DNA from: Rhizobium esperanzae
Lineage (GTDB): Bacteria; Pseudomonadota; Alphaproteobacteria; Rhizobiales; Rhizobiaceae
Reading direction: 5' to 3'
NCBI RefSeq assembly: GCF_002204185.1
Contig: NZ_MXPU01000010.1
Location: 164,579 to 228,578 of the forward strand
DNA length: 64,000 bases
Below are positions 51,550 through 60,876 of the stretch, piece by piece. Position 1 is the stretch's first letter, and every line of letters starts with the position of its first letter. A program made the position numbers and the translations under genes. Below the pieces are notes generated by a model. The model saw nothing but the letters and a program-made list of their open reading frames with translations. It did not search any database and had not been told where the DNA came from.

Positions 51550-51954
51550 GACCTTGCGGCTGCAGGCGTGCCGCTGGCGGCGAACGCTTTCGTCCTCGAC
51601 GTCACCCTGAACGAAGGTGCTGGGCTCGGGATCAAATCGCGGAAGACGCACAGCAGCATCGGGTTAAGGCGACGCTGTCTGTGAGGTTCTAAAACTTCTG
51701 GACGGCCATTCGCTCGCAACGAACAGTCGCAACATCAGCGTCTTCCCGTCGAAGAGAATTCCACAACTATTTCAAGGGTTCTCTCGCCTGGCGCAACCGG
51801 CGGGAATGGCGGAACTCCCGATTTTCCGACGCGTTTGCCGATCGTTAAAATGCGAGCTTTTCCATTTACCGCTGATGAAGGCCTGCATGTCATATCCGCT
51901 CGACGCGGTGGTGGCAGATAGCCTCCGCCGCGAAACAATAAGAATGGGAACGAC
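51550..51954. other. Intergenic gap without recognisable gene
   Basis: About 405 bp lie between the MAPEG and TetR genes. The open frames here are short or overlap the regulator in antisense. I see no tRNA, strong terminator or clear repeat. It presumably carries the TetR-gene promoter. Confidence 0.6.
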
Positions 51955-52596
51955 ATGGGCGCGGAAAGCATGGATCGCATCGGCTTGCGCAGGAAGCCGA
52001 AGCAGGAGCGGAGCATCCAGAGGCTGGATCTTATCCTCGCTGCCGCCGCCAAAATAATCGCCCAAAAGGGTGTCAGCGCCATGCGGATGACGGAGCTCGC
52101 GGTCGCCGCCAAGGTGCCGATCGGCTCGGTTTACCAGTATTTCCCGGAGAAGGCAGCGATCGTCAAAGCCCTGTTCGACCAGCACGCTTCGGCGATCCAA
52201 GCGAAGACGGCAGCGATGTTCAGCGACGTGCAGTCACTCGACCAGGCCCTCGATCTCGTCTGCGCCACCATCGACTGGTACTACGAATCCTATCGCGACG
52301 ATCCCGTTTATCTCGGCGTCTGGATGGGAACCGAGACCGATCAGGATCTGCTTCGGCTGAATATCGAGCATAGCAGTCGCGTCGCCGATATCTTCGATGA
52401 CGCTGTACGCAGGCTGGCTCCCGACCTTTGCGACGAGGAAATGTTCGCGCGCACTTACCTTTTCAGCCACCTGATCGGCGCCGTCATTCGGCTTGCCGCC
52501 GTCAGCGAAGAGACTATAGCGCGGCGCATGCTCGGCGAGTGGAAACGCGTCATCCGCGCCTCCCTTTTTGTCGCGAGCGCGTCAAGCGCCGCGTAG
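51955..52596 (+). CDS. TetR-family transcriptional regulator
   Basis: A 213-residue TetR-type repressor. The N-terminal HTH is at residues about 18-64 (RSIQRLDLILAAAAKIIAQK, MRMTELAVAAKVPIGSVYQY, FPEKAAIVKALF), followed by an all-helical ligand-binding domain. The start follows GGGAACGAC. It has no obviously co-oriented target; the following gene is convergent. The ligand is unknown. Confidence 0.9.
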   Translation: MGAESMDRIGLRRKPKQERSIQRLDLILAAAAKIIAQKGVSAMRMTELAVAAKVPIGSVYQYFPEKAAIVKALFDQHASAIQAKTAAMFSDVQSLDQALDLVCATIDWYYESYRDDPVYLGVWMGTETDQDLLRLNIEHSSRVADIFDDAVRRLAPDLCDEEMFARTYLFSHLIGAVIRLAAVSEETIARRMLGEWKRVIRASLFVASASSAA

Positions 52597-52604
52597 AGCC
52601 ATTC

Positions 52605-53561
52605 CTACCAGCTCGGCACCATATTCGCAGCCTTCAGCCGCGGATAAAGTCGCGCCTGGGCGGATTTGACATCCGCGTCCAGCCCGTCGTCGACGACAGC
52701 CGGCGTGATGTTATCGAGGCAGGCAGTGATATGGGCCGTGATTGCGTTCATCAGCGACAGCGAGACGCCCGGCCGCTTCATGATGCCGATCTGCACCGGC
52801 GGCAGCGCCGGGAAACCGTCGGCCTGGCTCAGCACCTTCATGCCCGTGCGCAGCGCCGATTCCGGCATCACCGACACCGCCATGCCGGCAAGCACGGCCG
52901 CAGCGACGACGGTGCAGGACCAACTGGTGAAGAGGATCTGGTGCTCGCGGCCGACGGCATCGAGCGCCGAGCAGGCAAGCTGGCGCCACTGGCAGTCGCG
53001 GCGGCCAACGGCAAGCGGCACCGGTGCGTCGTCGCGGATCGGATGGTTGGCCGAGCCGACCCAGCAGAGCGGCTCGGTTCTCACCACATCGGACATGCGC
53101 TCGCGCGGATTGTGGGTGACAAGGGCGATATCGAGCTCGCCCTTGTGCATGCGCTCGGCAAGGTCCATCGACGGTTCGCAGACGATGTAAAGCTCGACAT
53201 TCGGATGCGTCTTGGCAAAACGGCCGATGATTTCAGGCATATAGCGGTCGGCGTAATCGTCCGGCGTGCCGATGCGCAGCGTCCCCTCCAGCCTGTTGTC
53301 GTCAAAGGCGGCGATCGCCTCATTGTTGAGGCGGATGATGCGCCGGGCGTAATTGAGCAGTTTTTCACCCTCGACCGTCAGCCGGTTGCCGCGGCCGTCC
53401 TTGATGAACAGTTGCTTGCCGATGCGCTCTTCGAGACGGCGCATCTGCATGGAAACGGCGGATTGGGTCTTGTAGACCCTGTCGGCGGCCTTGGTGAAGC
53501 TGCCGGAATCGACGATGGCGATGAAAGTCTGCAACTGGTCGAGATCAAGAGGCGCGGACAT
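52605..53561 (-). CDS. LysR-family transcriptional regulator (LrhA-like)
   Basis: A 318-residue LysR regulator. LDQLQTFIAIVDSGSFTKAA and RVYKTQSAVSMQMRRLEERI form the HTH, and RIGKQLFIKDGRGNRLTVEG follows. The effector domain includes RIGTPDDYADRYMPEIIGRF, in the LrhA/HexA-like subgroup that often controls motility or transport. It is transcribed away from the DUF1127 gene, with a 204-bp gap between their starts. Confidence 0.88.
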   Translation of the reverse strand: MSAPLDLDQLQTFIAIVDSGSFTKAADRVYKTQSAVSMQMRRLEERIGKQLFIKDGRGNRLTVEGEKLLNYARRIIRLNNEAIAAFDDNRLEGTLRIGTPDDYADRYMPEIIGRFAKTHPNVELYIVCEPSMDLAERMHKGELDIALVTHNPRERMSDVVRTEPLCWVGSANHPIRDDAPVPLAVGRRDCQWRQLACSALDAVGREHQILFTSWSCTVVAAAVLAGMAVSVMPESALRTGMKVLSQADGFPALPPVQIGIMKRPGVSLSLMNAITAHITACLDNITPAVVDDGLDADVKSAQARLYPRLKAANMVPSW

Positions 53562-53765
53562 GGTTTCACCTATAAAGATAGCTGATGATAATCATTAGAA
53601 ACATTCGTTGGACTGATCAATAGGTCTTTGGCATCTTCGGGATGCAAATCAAGCAAAGTGAAGGACAGACACCCTGCCTGTCCGAGCCGAATTCAGCCTG
53701 CTCCCTTCCGCACGACCTCGCGGCAGGGGTGGGTTGTTGCGTGCCCCGAAAGAAAGGAGAGTTCG

Positions 53766-54065
53766 ATGCACACGACAGACCGGACACTAGAACTCGACTG
53801 CGGTAAGCTGGCCCCGACGTTTTTCCAGCGTCTGGCGGCAGGCCTCGCCCCGTTGACCTCCCTCTTTCGCGTGTTCCGCAATCGCATGGAGATCAACGGG
53901 CTGCATGATCTGAACGACACGCAGCTGAGGGACATCGGCCTCACCAGGGCCGACCTGACCTCGGCGTTCCTGGCCTCGACCTTTTTCGAGGACCCGTCGG
54001 AACATCTGACGCGCTCGGCGCGTAATCGTTGGCGCCTGCAGTTCTTCCGCTCCTGCGACGAGTAG
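53766..54065 (+). CDS. DUF1127 protein
   Basis: A 99-residue protein. The DUF1127/YjiS core is at about residues 44-62, LHDLNDTQLRDIGLTRADL, a signature of small arginine-rich alphaproteobacterial proteins. It lacks a signal peptide or membrane segment. The start at 53766 follows AAAGGAGAG. Small DUF1127 proteins have been linked to RNA turnover and phosphate or carbon metabolism in Agrobacterium; this is a longer variant. A terminator follows. Confidence 0.85.
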   Translation: MHTTDRTLELDCGKLAPTFFQRLAAGLAPLTSLFRVFRNRMEINGLHDLNDTQLRDIGLTRADLTSAFLASTFFEDPSEHLTRSARNRWRLQFFRSCDE

Positions 54066-54111
54066 GAGCGCGAGTTTCCCCGCAGGGTGATAGCCAATAG
54101 CCCTGCCGCTT

Positions 54112-54152
54112 GACCCGGTGATCGGCTTTCCCAGCCATCGCCGGGTCTTTTT
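54112..54152 (+). terminator. Rho-independent terminator after DUF1127 gene
   Basis: GACCCGG at 54112-54118 pairs with CCGGGTC at 54141-54147; inner GAT/ATC and GGCT/AGCC pairs extend the stem. A TTTTT tract follows. The tract overlaps the stop codon of the convergent DUF937 gene. Confidence 0.8.
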
Positions 54153-55020
54153 ATGTCTTGGTGTCAGGAGAGGGTTTCGGCCGGTAGGTTTCGAAAATCG
54201 CCTCCAGATTCTTCTGGTAGCTCTTCTGCACCTCAAGTCCGCTGTCGAACATGGCGTTTAGCATTTCGGCATAGCTGTCGCCATTGACCTTTGGCTCTTC
54301 CTTCGGCGCTGCCTGCGTCTTGGCTGCCGGCTTTTGAGCCGCCGGCTGCTGGCCAAGCCCACCCATCATCTCTTGGAAGGCCTTGGCGAAGGGATTGTCG
54401 AGGAAGGGGTTGGGCTGAGGCGTCGGCTGAGCCTTCGGCAGCGAAAACATCTGCTGCATCGCCTGCGTGAAGGGATTGTCGAAGATGCTGACTTCCGGGG
54501 CCGTTTTCGGCTTCGGTGCGAAGCCCGTGCTCTCCAACCACTTCTGGATGGTCTCGCCCATCGCGGTGTTGACGAAAGGATTGACCGGCGCGGCCATCTG
54601 GCCGGTCGTCTGCTTGAAGAGCCCGCCCATCAGTGTGTCGGCCAGCACCGGCAGCATCTGTTTGTAGATATCCTGGCCGATGCCGGTCATCTGGGCGGCC
54701 TGGGCTGCGATCGCCCGCGAAACCTCTTTGGAGCCGAACAGCTGGGCCAGGATGTTGTTGCCGTCGGAAATGCCCTCCGGCGTGAAGGCCCGGCTCATAT
54801 CCTCGAAATATCGAGCATAGTTGCCGGAGGCGACGGCCTGCATCAGCCCGACGAAATCGTAGGGATTGCTGGTGCTGCGCTTCAGGCCGGCGGAAAAGGC
54901 CGGCATCAGCGCCGCCATGGCCTTGGTCGCCTGTTCCTGCGCCAGGTTGAATTGCCGGGCGACGGCCTCCATCGCCGCGCCGTTCTGCGCCTGCATCATC
55001 ATGTCGAAGAGTGGCAGCAT
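54151..55020 (-). CDS. DUF937 domain-containing protein
   Basis: A 289-residue cytosolic protein that looks like DUF937: MLPLFDMMMQAQNGAAMEAV at the start, a helical segment with QEQATKAMAALMPAFSAGLK, and repeated FVNTAMG and NPF(A/T)QAMQQMF modules. A Pro/Lys/Ala-rich linker (about 235-255, AAQKPAAKTQAAPKEEP) precedes a conserved terminal helix EMLNAMFDSGLEVQKSYQKN. The start at 55020 follows AAAGGGACCTCC. Function is unknown. It is upstream on the same strand of no obvious partner. Confidence 0.8.
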   Translation of the reverse strand: MLPLFDMMMQAQNGAAMEAVARQFNLAQEQATKAMAALMPAFSAGLKRSTSNPYDFVGLMQAVASGNYARYFEDMSRAFTPEGISDGNNILAQLFGSKEVSRAIAAQAAQMTGIGQDIYKQMLPVLADTLMGGLFKQTTGQMAAPVNPFVNTAMGETIQKWLESTGFAPKPKTAPEVSIFDNPFTQAMQQMFSLPKAQPTPQPNPFLDNPFAKAFQEMMGGLGQQPAAQKPAAKTQAAPKEEPKVNGDSYAEMLNAMFDSGLEVQKSYQKNLEAIFETYRPKPSPDTKT

Positions 55021-55118
55021 GGAGGTCCCTTTCCCCGAGTCGTGACGCGTTGTGACGTCACTATATCCGGAAATGGTAATGTGCAAACGGCTTTTTGCCA
55101 GAAGAGCTTAGGACGGTC

Positions 55119-56492
55119 TCAGTACTGATAGTCCTCGAAGACCGGTTCGACGGAACCCTGCCAGCGGCCGTGATAGAGCGACAGCAGATCCTCGGCGAGC
55201 GTCGCCTTCTTGGCAAGCACCTCGTCGAGCGGCGCAAGGAAGATGCTTTCGTCCTGGCCTTCGCCGTTAAGCTTGCCGCGCGCTTTGAGGCCGGCCTTCG
55301 ATATGCCGACCACCTCGCGGGCCATCTCGAGCAGCGCGTGCCCGCGGAATTCAGCTTGCAACCCTTCGGCCGGAACGGCGTTGCGCAGGGCGCTGACCTC
55401 GGCAAAGCTCCAATCCTTCGTCAGCTCGTCGGCGGCCTCGAGCGCCGCATCTTCATAGAGCAGGCCGACCCAGAAGGCCGGCAAGGCGCAGATGCGCCGC
55501 CACGGGCCGCCGTCGGCGCCGCGCATTTCAAGGAACCGTTTCAGCCGCACGTCGGGGAAAAGCGTCGAAAGATGGTTCGTCCAGTCGCCCATCGTCGGCG
55601 AGGGATCGACGACCTCGCCCTTCAAGGCGCCGTTCATGAACTGGCGGAAGGTGACGTGCGTACAGTCGTGATAGCGCCCGTCACGGACGATGAAATACAT
55701 CGGCACGTCGAGCGCCCATTCGGCATAGTCGCGGAAGCCGAAATCGTCGCGGAAGGTGAAATCGAGCAGGCCGGAGCGCTGGTTGTCGACATCGCGCCAG
55801 ATATCGCCGCGCCAGGAGAGCAGGCCGTTCGGCTTGCCCTCGGTGAAGGGCGAGGATGCAAACAGCGCCGTCGCCAGCGACTGCAGCTTCATCGAGACGC
55901 GCATCTTCTTGCGCATATCGTCTTCCGACGAGAAATCGAGATTCACCTGGATCGTGCAGGTGCGATACATCATGTCGAGGCCCTTGGTGCCGACCTTCGG
56001 CATGTAGCGGGTCATGATCTCGTAGCGCGATTTCGGCATTTGCGGCGTTTCGGCGTAGGTCCATTTCGGGCTGCCGCCGATGCCGAGGAAGCGGATGCCC
56101 ATTGGTTCGGCAATCTCGCGCAGCGTCGCCAGGTGCTGGTTCGATTCCCTGCAGGTCTGATGGATCGTTTCCAGCGGTGCGCCGGAGAGTTCGAACTGAC
56201 CGCCGGGTTCGATCGAGATCGCGCCCATGCCGTTCTGCTCGGCAAGGCCGATGATGTTGCCGCCGTCCATGATCGGCTCCCAGCCGCTCTTTTTCTGCAG
56301 GCCGGTAAGCAGGGCGGAAATGCTGGCATCGCCGAAGTAGGGAACCGGGCTGTTGTCGGCGCGGAAGAAGGCGAACTTCTCATGTTCGGTGCCGATCCGG
56401 AAGCGCTCCCGCGGCTTATTGCCCGCGGCGATGTAATCGGTCAATTCCTGAACCGAAGAGAGCGGTGTCTGGTCGGTAGTGTCGCGGGCCAT
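55119..56492 (-). CDS. gshA: Glutamate-cysteine ligase (plant-type GCS2)
   Basis: A 457-residue GCS2-family enzyme, the plant-like type of alphaproteobacteria. FRIGTEHEKFAFFRADN (about residues 35-51) provides the ATP/metal-binding Glu residues; GISIEPGGQFELSGAPL is near 95, and MRGADGGPWRRICALPAFWV lies near 325. It joins glutamate and cysteine, the first step of glutathione synthesis. The start is isolated, with a downstream DUF937 gene. Length is normal. Confidence 0.93.
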   Translation of the reverse strand: MARDTTDQTPLSSVQELTDYIAAGNKPRERFRIGTEHEKFAFFRADNSPVPYFGDASISALLTGLQKKSGWEPIMDGGNIIGLAEQNGMGAISIEPGGQFELSGAPLETIHQTCRESNQHLATLREIAEPMGIRFLGIGGSPKWTYAETPQMPKSRYEIMTRYMPKVGTKGLDMMYRTCTIQVNLDFSSEDDMRKKMRVSMKLQSLATALFASSPFTEGKPNGLLSWRGDIWRDVDNQRSGLLDFTFRDDFGFRDYAEWALDVPMYFIVRDGRYHDCTHVTFRQFMNGALKGEVVDPSPTMGDWTNHLSTLFPDVRLKRFLEMRGADGGPWRRICALPAFWVGLLYEDAALEAADELTKDWSFAEVSALRNAVPAEGLQAEFRGHALLEMAREVVGISKAGLKARGKLNGEGQDESIFLAPLDEVLAKKATLAEDLLSLYHGRWQGSVEPVFEDYQY

Positions 56493-56638
56493 GCGGGGGT
56501 ACCTGTATTCGAAAGGCGCCCAGGGGGCCGGGCAATTGGAAGGTGATTAGGACCCAAGCCACGTATGTTGCAAGTGAAATTCTTTCAACGACGCATCAAA
56601 AAAACAGCAGTGATTTCCGCGTCAACCCGTTTTCCCGA

Positions 56639-57376
56639 TCACGTCCAGTCGCCGATCGCCGCCTGAACCACCGCCAGCGCCGCAACGGCCGCCGTATCGG
56701 CCCTGAGGATGCGCGGCCCGAGCGGAATGGCGGTAACGAAATCGAGGCTTCGAAGCCGCGCCCGCTCGTCTTCCGAAAAGCCGCCCTCCGGCCCGACGAG
56801 CAGAGCGAGATGCCTTTCCTGAATGGCTGCCAGCACCGGCAGCGGGTTTTGCCCGGCATCACCCTCGTCGCAATAGATGATGCGCCGCTCGCTCGGCCAA
56901 TGGTCGAGCAGATCGGAAAGTCTCACCGGTTCGGCCACATCAGGGATGCCGAGAACGCCGCATTGCTCCGCCGCCTCGACGACATTGGCGCGCAGCTTGT
57001 CGAGATTGGTGATTTTGCCCTGCACGTGCTGGGTCATGACTGGCTGCAGCAGGCCTGCTCCCATTTCGACCGCCTTCTGCACGAGATAATCCATGCGCCC
57101 GATTTTGAGCGGCGCGAAGAGATAATGTAGATCGCAAGGCGCCGGTTGTGGCCGCGTCTGCTCGGTTGCCGTCAGCTGGATGCGTTTGCGTGTGGGGAAG
57201 GAGAGGGAGGCCTTCCACTCGCCGTCACGGCCGTTGAAGAGCAGGATCTCCGCGCCATCCCCCATTCTGAGCACGTTGGCGAGATAGTTGAACTGATCGG
57301 CATTCGCCTCGATGGCGGCGCCGGCAGAAAGCGGCGCATCGACGAAAAGCCGTTGCATGCGGAAATTGGCGCGCAT
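56639..57376 (-). CDS. rsmE: 16S rRNA (uracil1498-N3)-methyltransferase
   Basis: A 245-residue SPOUT methyltransferase: [20 protein letters not shown] and the PUA-like N-terminal domain, then [41 protein letters not shown] and the knot motif [20 protein letters not shown], all diagnostic of RsmE. It methylates U1498 of 16S rRNA. It sits just downstream of the Pit gene on the same strand (16 bp gap) and upstream of gshA, so co-transcription is plausible. Confidence 0.93.
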   Translation of the reverse strand: MRANFRMQRLFVDAPLSAGAAIEANADQFNYLANVLRMGDGAEILLFNGRDGEWKASLSFPTRKRIQLTATEQTRPQPAPCDLHYLFAPLKIGRMDYLVQKAVEMGAGLLQPVMTQHVQGKITNLDKLRANVVEAAEQCGVLGIPDVAEPVRLSDLLDHWPSERRIIYCDEGDAGQNPLPVLAAIQERHLALLVGPEGGFSEDERARLRSLDFVTAIPLGPRILRADTAAVAALAVVQAAIGDWT

Positions 57377-57392
57377 TCAAAAACCCGAGGTG

Positions 57393-58892
57393 TCAGACAA
57401 AGAGCGCGAACATAACCCAATAAATCATCGCCGCAAGCGCTCCCGAAACCGGTACAGTGATGATCCAGGCCGCGATGATCGTCATGAAATGCGAGCGGCG
57501 CACGAGATAGCGCCGCCGTCTTTCATGAATGTTCGGCTCCTCCGGTTCATCCAGTTCCCAGCTGTCGGCCTTGCGCCTGATATAGGCGATGCGGCGCTTC
57601 GAACGGCGGGTATACCATTCGCGGAAGAAGCCGACGCCGAAGACGGCGCCGACGGCGATATGCGTGGTGCTGACCGGCAGGCCGAGCCAGGAGGCGACGA
57701 TGACGGTGAAAGCGGTCGACAGTGCGACGCAGTAGGCGCGCATCGGGTTGAGCTTGGTGATCTCCTCGCCGACGAGGCGGATGAGGCGCGGCCCGAACAG
57801 CAGCAGGCCGACGGAGATGCCGAGAGCGCCGATCAACATCACCCAGAGGGGTGGATGGCCCACACCGCCGTCGCCGCCGATGCCGGCCGAATGGACGACT
57901 GCCGACAGCGGCCCGACCGCGTTCGAAACGTCGTTTGCGCCATGCGCGAAGGACAGCAGCGCCGCAGAGCCGATCAGCGGCAGCCGGAACAGCGCCCGCA
58001 GTGAGCTGTTGCGGTTTTCGAGATCCCGCGCCTGGGCGAGAACGAGCGGCCGAGCCGCAAGCCAGCTGACCAGCCCGATGCCGATGCCGATGAGAATGAC
58101 GGTCAGGGGCGGGAACCGGCCCGGAGGCGACAGCTGCAGCACCATGTAGGCCATGAAGCCGCCGGCCATCGTCGCGACCAACACCGGCACCCATCGCCGC
58201 GCCGCCGCGATCTTGTCGTCGCGATAGATGATCAGGGTCTTGACGAGGTAAAGCAGCCCGGCGGCGATCAGCCCGCCGATCAGCGGCGAGGTGATCCAGC
58301 TCGAGGTGATCTCGATCATCACCCGCCAGTTCACCGGCTCCGTCCCGACGGCCGAGATGCCGGCGCCGATCACTGCGCCCACGATCGCATGAGTGGTGGA
58401 AACCGGCGCGTTCATCCAGGTTGCGAGATTGATCCAGAGGGCAGCGGCCATCAGCGCCGCCATCATGATCCAGCCGAGTATTGCCTCCGGCACCTCCACG
58501 GCATCGACGATGTTGGAGGAGATCGTCTTGACCACCTCGCCGCCGGCGATCGTGGCGCCGAGGACCTCGAAAATCGCGGCGATGACGAGCGCCTGGCCCA
58601 TCGTCATGGCGCGCGCACCGACGGCCGCGCCGACATTGTTGGTCACGTCATTGGCGCCGATATTCATCGCCATGTAGCCGGCAAGAGCCGCTGCCGCCAC
58701 GACGAGCGTGGCTCCCGGCCGATCGAACACATAGACCCCGGCAAAGAGCATGGTCAGGCCGACGAAAATCAGCCCCAGCCCCGGCGCCACCAGCCGTCGC
58801 AACACATGCTTGGCCACATCCTCGACATGAGTGATCTTGTCGAGGTCCTTGTCGAGCGTGCGTTTCGTGAGGACGGCAGGGCGTGGTGGCAT
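57393..58892 (-). CDS. pit: Inorganic phosphate transporter, Pit family
   Basis: A 499-residue Pit/PiT-type permease with about ten helices. The repeated family motif occurs as GANDVTNNVGAAVGARAMTM and GANDVSNAVGPL. Threonine-rich substrate residues STTHAIVGAVIGAG and VSTTHIAVGAVFGVGFFREW are present. It is a low-affinity proton- or sodium-coupled phosphate transporter. The start at 58892 has GGGAAAAAG upstream; a TTG at 58904 is possible. No Pit accessory (DUF47) gene is adjacent. Confidence 0.9.
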   Translation of the reverse strand: MPPRPAVLTKRTLDKDLDKITHVEDVAKHVLRRLVAPGLGLIFVGLTMLFAGVYVFDRPGATLVVAAAALAGYMAMNIGANDVTNNVGAAVGARAMTMGQALVIAAIFEVLGATIAGGEVVKTISSNIVDAVEVPEAILGWIMMAALMAAALWINLATWMNAPVSTTHAIVGAVIGAGISAVGTEPVNWRVMIEITSSWITSPLIGGLIAAGLLYLVKTLIIYRDDKIAAARRWVPVLVATMAGGFMAYMVLQLSPPGRFPPLTVILIGIGIGLVSWLAARPLVLAQARDLENRNSSLRALFRLPLIGSAALLSFAHGANDVSNAVGPLSAVVHSAGIGGDGGVGHPPLWVMLIGALGISVGLLLFGPRLIRLVGEEITKLNPMRAYCVALSTAFTVIVASWLGLPVSTTHIAVGAVFGVGFFREWYTRRSKRRIAYIRRKADSWELDEPEEPNIHERRRRYLVRRSHFMTIIAAWIITVPVSGALAAMIYWVMFALFV

Positions 58893-58954
58893 TCTTTTTC
58901 CCAAGGATGAATCTGCTTCTACGCTGCCTTTCTAGCAGTGCAAGATGGCAGGAT

Positions 58955-59476
58955 TCATTCCGCCGGGATTTGCTTCGCCGCTTTGGCCGAAAGCCTGTCG
59001 GTCAGCTTTCGCTTGAAGGCGAGGAACAGGTGGCGCAGCTCCGGTTCGCGCACGCGGCCGGCCGCTTCGTCGAACGAAACCCATTCGATGGTGCGTTCAC
59101 CCTTTTCCTTGAAATTTTTCGCCATGCCGGTGACTTCAAGCGGATAGACCTGCACCTTGCAAGATACACGCACCCCATCCCGGAGCACCTTGGGATAGGT
59201 GTAGGCGCCAAGTGTTTCCATTTCGACTGAACCCTTGACGCCGGCTTCTTCCATGGCCTCCTGTGCGGCGACTTCGTGCGCACACTTGCCGTTCATCGGC
59301 CAGCCTTTGGGAATGACCCAGCGGCCGGTATCGCGGCTCGTCATCAGGAGAACCTCGAGCTTATCACCGTTCCTCACCCGATAGCAGAGCGCACCATATT
59401 GCTGTCGCGGCGGGCGCCGGAACATCAGTTGCACATCGGATGCCAGTCGGGCGAGAAGGGTCAATTGTCGGCTCAC
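58955..59476 (-). CDS. Nudix hydrolase
   Basis: A 173-residue Nudix-fold hydrolase. The Nudix helix reads KGWPMNGKCAHEVAAQEAME then EAGV; the usual REUxEE has Gln in place of the Arg (QEAMEE), whereas the metal-binding glutamates are kept. RQQYGALCYRV and GRWVIPKGW resemble diphosphoinositol/dinucleoside polyphosphate hydrolases. It may hydrolyse Ap4A-like or other diphosphates. It is transcribed in the same direction as pit, 62 bases upstream. Confidence 0.85.
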   Translation of the reverse strand: MSRQLTLLARLASDVQLMFRRPPRQQYGALCYRVRNGDKLEVLLMTSRDTGRWVIPKGWPMNGKCAHEVAAQEAMEEAGVKGSVEMETLGAYTYPKVLRDGVRVSCKVQVYPLEVTGMAKNFKEKGERTIEWVSFDEAAGRVREPELRHLFLAFKRKLTDRLSAKAAKQIPAE

Positions 59477-59821
59477 CTTTGTCGTTGATGTTAGGAATCG
59501 CTCATATACCTTGTATCACGGAAACCTTGCGCAAGCCAAAATTTGCGGCACGAACCGAACGCGATTTGTTTCTCCCTGTTTCATAAGGAAATCGAGCTGG
59601 GGCAGGCTAGAAAGAACCGTCACCTCCTGTCTCGAACGCGTCGCGTTGCACAGGTGTACAATATGATCCCGCCGTGCCTCCAAATCAATGGCGGGGGCGT
59701 TTGTTCCACCGGGATTTCAGATTTGGAGAACCGTGCCTCCCGTTGGCGCCGGTGGCGTGGCCGACATCGACCCAACGGTGCAAACGCCCGTCTCGATCCT
59801 TCGCGTTGACGTGAGGTGCTA
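59477..59821. other. Intergenic gap without recognisable gene
   Basis: About 345 bp separate the Nudix and LysR genes. One 88-codon frame is present, but it has no good ribosome-binding site, unusual composition and no motif, so I do not call it. No repeat or RNA gene was recognised. Confidence 0.55.
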
Positions 59822-60718
59822 TCAGCGCTCCCAATAGGGAACCGGACCGTAAAGCTCGGTGAGATAATCGATGAACAGCCGCACCTTGGCCGGCAGGAAC
59901 TGTCGGCTTGGATAGACGGCCGAAAGCGTGACATTGTGCGAGCCCTCATAGGCGGACAGCACCTGCACCAAGCGGCCGGCCTTGAGTTCCTCGCCGATAT
60001 CCCAGGTGGAGCGAAGCGCGATCCCGAGGCCTGATATGACAGCCTCGCGGATCACCTCGCTGGAATTGGTGATCAGCATGCCGTCGGGCCGCAGGCTGAG
60101 GGCCCCGTCCGGCCCGGTCAACCGCCAGGTATCGTTGTTGTGCGCCGGCAGGCAGCGATGGTGTTTCAGGTCGTCGATATGCCTGGGCTCGCCATGCGCG
60201 GCCAGGTAATCCGGCGAAGCGCAGAGCAGCCGGCGCACCGGCGCCAGCCGCCGGGCGACGAGGCTGGAATCGGTCAGTTCGGCAATCCGGATCGCCAGAT
60301 CGAAACCGCCGCCGATGATGTCGCTGAATTCGTCGGTCAGCACAAGGTTGATCGCAAGCTCCGGGTGCGCCTGCATGAAGGCCGTCAGATGCGGCGCGAT
60401 ATGCATGCGGCCGAACGAGGTCGGCGCCGAGATCTTCAGCGTGCCGTGCATCTGCGCCGAGCGGCCGGAAATGTAGAATTCGGCCTCCTCCAGCCCGGCG
60501 AGAATACCGAGAACGCGGTCGTAAAAACCCTGTCCGGCTTCCGTCAGCGAGATCTGCCGCGTCGTGCGCTGCAGAAGCCGGGTGCCGAGCCGGTCCTCCA
60601 GCCGCTTGATCCGCTTGGAGATGACGGCCGGGGAAAAGCCGAGCGCCCGTCCGGCCAGCGACATGCTTCCCGTCGAAACGACCTTGGCAAAGATTTCGAG
60701 ATCACCCAGATTGGTCAT
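59822..60718 (-). CDS. LysR-family transcriptional regulator divergent from glcDE
   Basis: A 298-residue LysR regulator of the AaeR/DsdC-like branch. NLGDLEIFAKVVSTGSMSLA and ALGFSPAVISKRIKRLEDRL form the HTH, and the effector domain includes the LKISAPTSFGRMHIAPHLTA segment. It is transcribed divergently from glcD across 158 bp that contain two near-identical 11-mers, so it probably controls glcDE. Confidence 0.88.
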   Translation of the reverse strand: MTNLGDLEIFAKVVSTGSMSLAGRALGFSPAVISKRIKRLEDRLGTRLLQRTTRQISLTEAGQGFYDRVLGILAGLEEAEFYISGRSAQMHGTLKISAPTSFGRMHIAPHLTAFMQAHPELAINLVLTDEFSDIIGGGFDLAIRIAELTDSSLVARRLAPVRRLLCASPDYLAAHGEPRHIDDLKHHRCLPAHNNDTWRLTGPDGALSLRPDGMLITNSSEVIREAVISGLGIALRSTWDIGEELKAGRLVQVLSAYEGSHNVTLSAVYPSRQFLPAKVRLFIDYLTELYGPVPYWER

Positions 60719-60749
60719 AAGGCTTTCAGACTTTTTCCCCTTTTGGCAT

Positions 60750-60790
60750 AAGTGCTTAGCATTTGCGCCACTTTCGGGAAAGTGCTAAGC
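60750..60790. promoter_or_regulatory. Paired 11-mer candidate operator upstream of glcD
   Basis: AAGTGCTTAGC (60750-60760) and AAGTGCTAAGC (60780-60790) are direct near-identical copies 30 bp apart, three helical turns, between the LysR gene and glcD. The motif is partly palindromic (GCTNAGC). The likely binder is the divergent LysR protein, by position only. Confidence 0.45.
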
Positions 60791-60876
60791 CGGTTCACCG
60801 GCGGCAGAGGCTGGCGGCCCGTCCCGCTATCGTCTTGCCGCTGTGATTTCCGGTCGTCAGGGTCAGGGAGGACACC

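Noticed and set aside
59543..59809. An 88-codon forward frame in the Nudix-LysR gap
   Set aside because: No ribosome-binding site, arginine- and tryptophan-rich terminal part, and no homologous motif.
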